Source of the DNA: Clostridium sp. AM58-1XD
GTDB lineage: Bacteria > Bacillota > Clostridia > Lachnospirales > Lachnospiraceae
Length of the DNA: 64,000 nucleotides
Assembly (NCBI RefSeq): GCF_003464085.1
Contig: NZ_QSDR01000021.1
Location: 18,625 to 82,624, forward strand
Direction of reading: 5' to 3'
Below are positions 63,935 through 64,000 of the stretch, piece by piece. The position numbers were made by a program, and so were the translations under genes. Below the pieces are notes generated by a model, which saw nothing but the letters and a program-made list of their open reading frames with translations, was not told the origin of the DNA and did no database searches. Position 1 is the stretch's first letter; the number at the start of each line of letters is the position of its first letter.

Positions 63935-64000
63935 ATAATGACGCGAAGCGGCATTATATCAGCGCATACCGGTTTCTGCGCTCGCTGCAGAAAGCCGGGC
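63935..64000 (+). repeat. Palindromic tandem repeat, unit 2 (reaches the window edge)
   Basis: Same 66 bp as unit 1 with a few changes in the loop of the second stem (TCGCT versus CTGCC). The spacer (63892-63934) has another small stem CCGCGAAGCGG. The array may continue beyond the window. Confidence 0.8.

Noticed and set aside
63826..64000. CRISPR array at the right edge
   Set aside because: The repeat is 66 bp with internal palindromes and a 109-bp period, only two units are seen, and no cas genes are near.
1..64000. Defence system, prophage or transposon in the window
   Set aside because: No integrase, transposase, restriction, toxin-antitoxin or phage structural gene was recognised.

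Overview
The window looks like a chromosomal segment of a low-to-mid GC, spore-forming Clostridia, most likely Lachnospiraceae (inference). The grounds are a DUF1256 sporulation protein (YyaC), strong AGGAGG-type ribosome binding sites, GntR/LacI-hybrid AraR repressors, a DUF5711 protein, a CBS-domain pyrophosphatase, and several ABC, TRAP and TTT solute transporters with lipoprotein binding proteins. The genus cannot be fixed from the sequence. No rRNA, tRNA, prophage, transposase or CRISPR array was recognised. Almost all genes are on the + strand.

Layout. 1-4.1 kb: an NCS1 permease / D-hydantoinase / FAH-family operon behind a promoter and three palindromic operators. 4.1-8.5 kb: yyaC, a membrane LysM protein with what looks like a degenerate MPN/JAB domain, a DUF5711 protein and a ROK glucokinase. 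8.7-15.2 kb: CBS-type pyrophosphatase, cell-wall-binding repeat protein, flavin reductase, shikimate-kinase-like protein, NCS2 purine/uracil permease and a DUF3783 protein. 15.4-26.6 kb: an arabinose block made of a ChvE/GguAB-type ABC importer, two AraR-type repressors with operator-like inverted repeats, and araA-araB-araD. 27-36.4 kb: a YesM/YesN-type two-component system, a YtfQRT-YjfF-type ABC importer and an L-fucose-isomerase-like protein. 36.6-41.5 kb: LysR regulator, alpha/beta hydrolase and a TAXI-type TRAP transporter. 41.7-48.3 kb: LysR regulator divergent from RidA, M29 peptidase, DctPQM TRAP transporter and asparaginase. 48.3-51.7 kb: PTS glucose-type IICBA with a RAT/terminator switch in its leader and a BglG/LicT antiterminator downstream. 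51.7-53.8 kb (minus strand): an HPr-like protein without the active histidine, and a COG2509 flavoprotein. 54-62.1 kb: LacI regulator divergent from a TctCBA transporter plus PfkB kinase, TIM-barrel isomerase, HpcH/HpaI aldolase and Gfo/Idh/MocA dehydrogenase, a candidate sugar-acid pathway. 62.2-64 kb: two envelope proteins, then a palindromic tandem repeat that reaches the window edge.

The modules fit a saccharolytic and amino-acid-scavenging gut-type anaerobe: each pairs an importer with a few catabolic enzymes and a dedicated regulator.

A dominant technical feature is that thirteen genes are split by fourteen -1 frame breaks, and two more genes carry an extra base in a long homopolymer. 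Where the site can be placed, changing one base in or beside a short run restores the family sequence. This pattern points to base-calling or assembly errors rather than gene decay. The affected genes are annotated here across the break.
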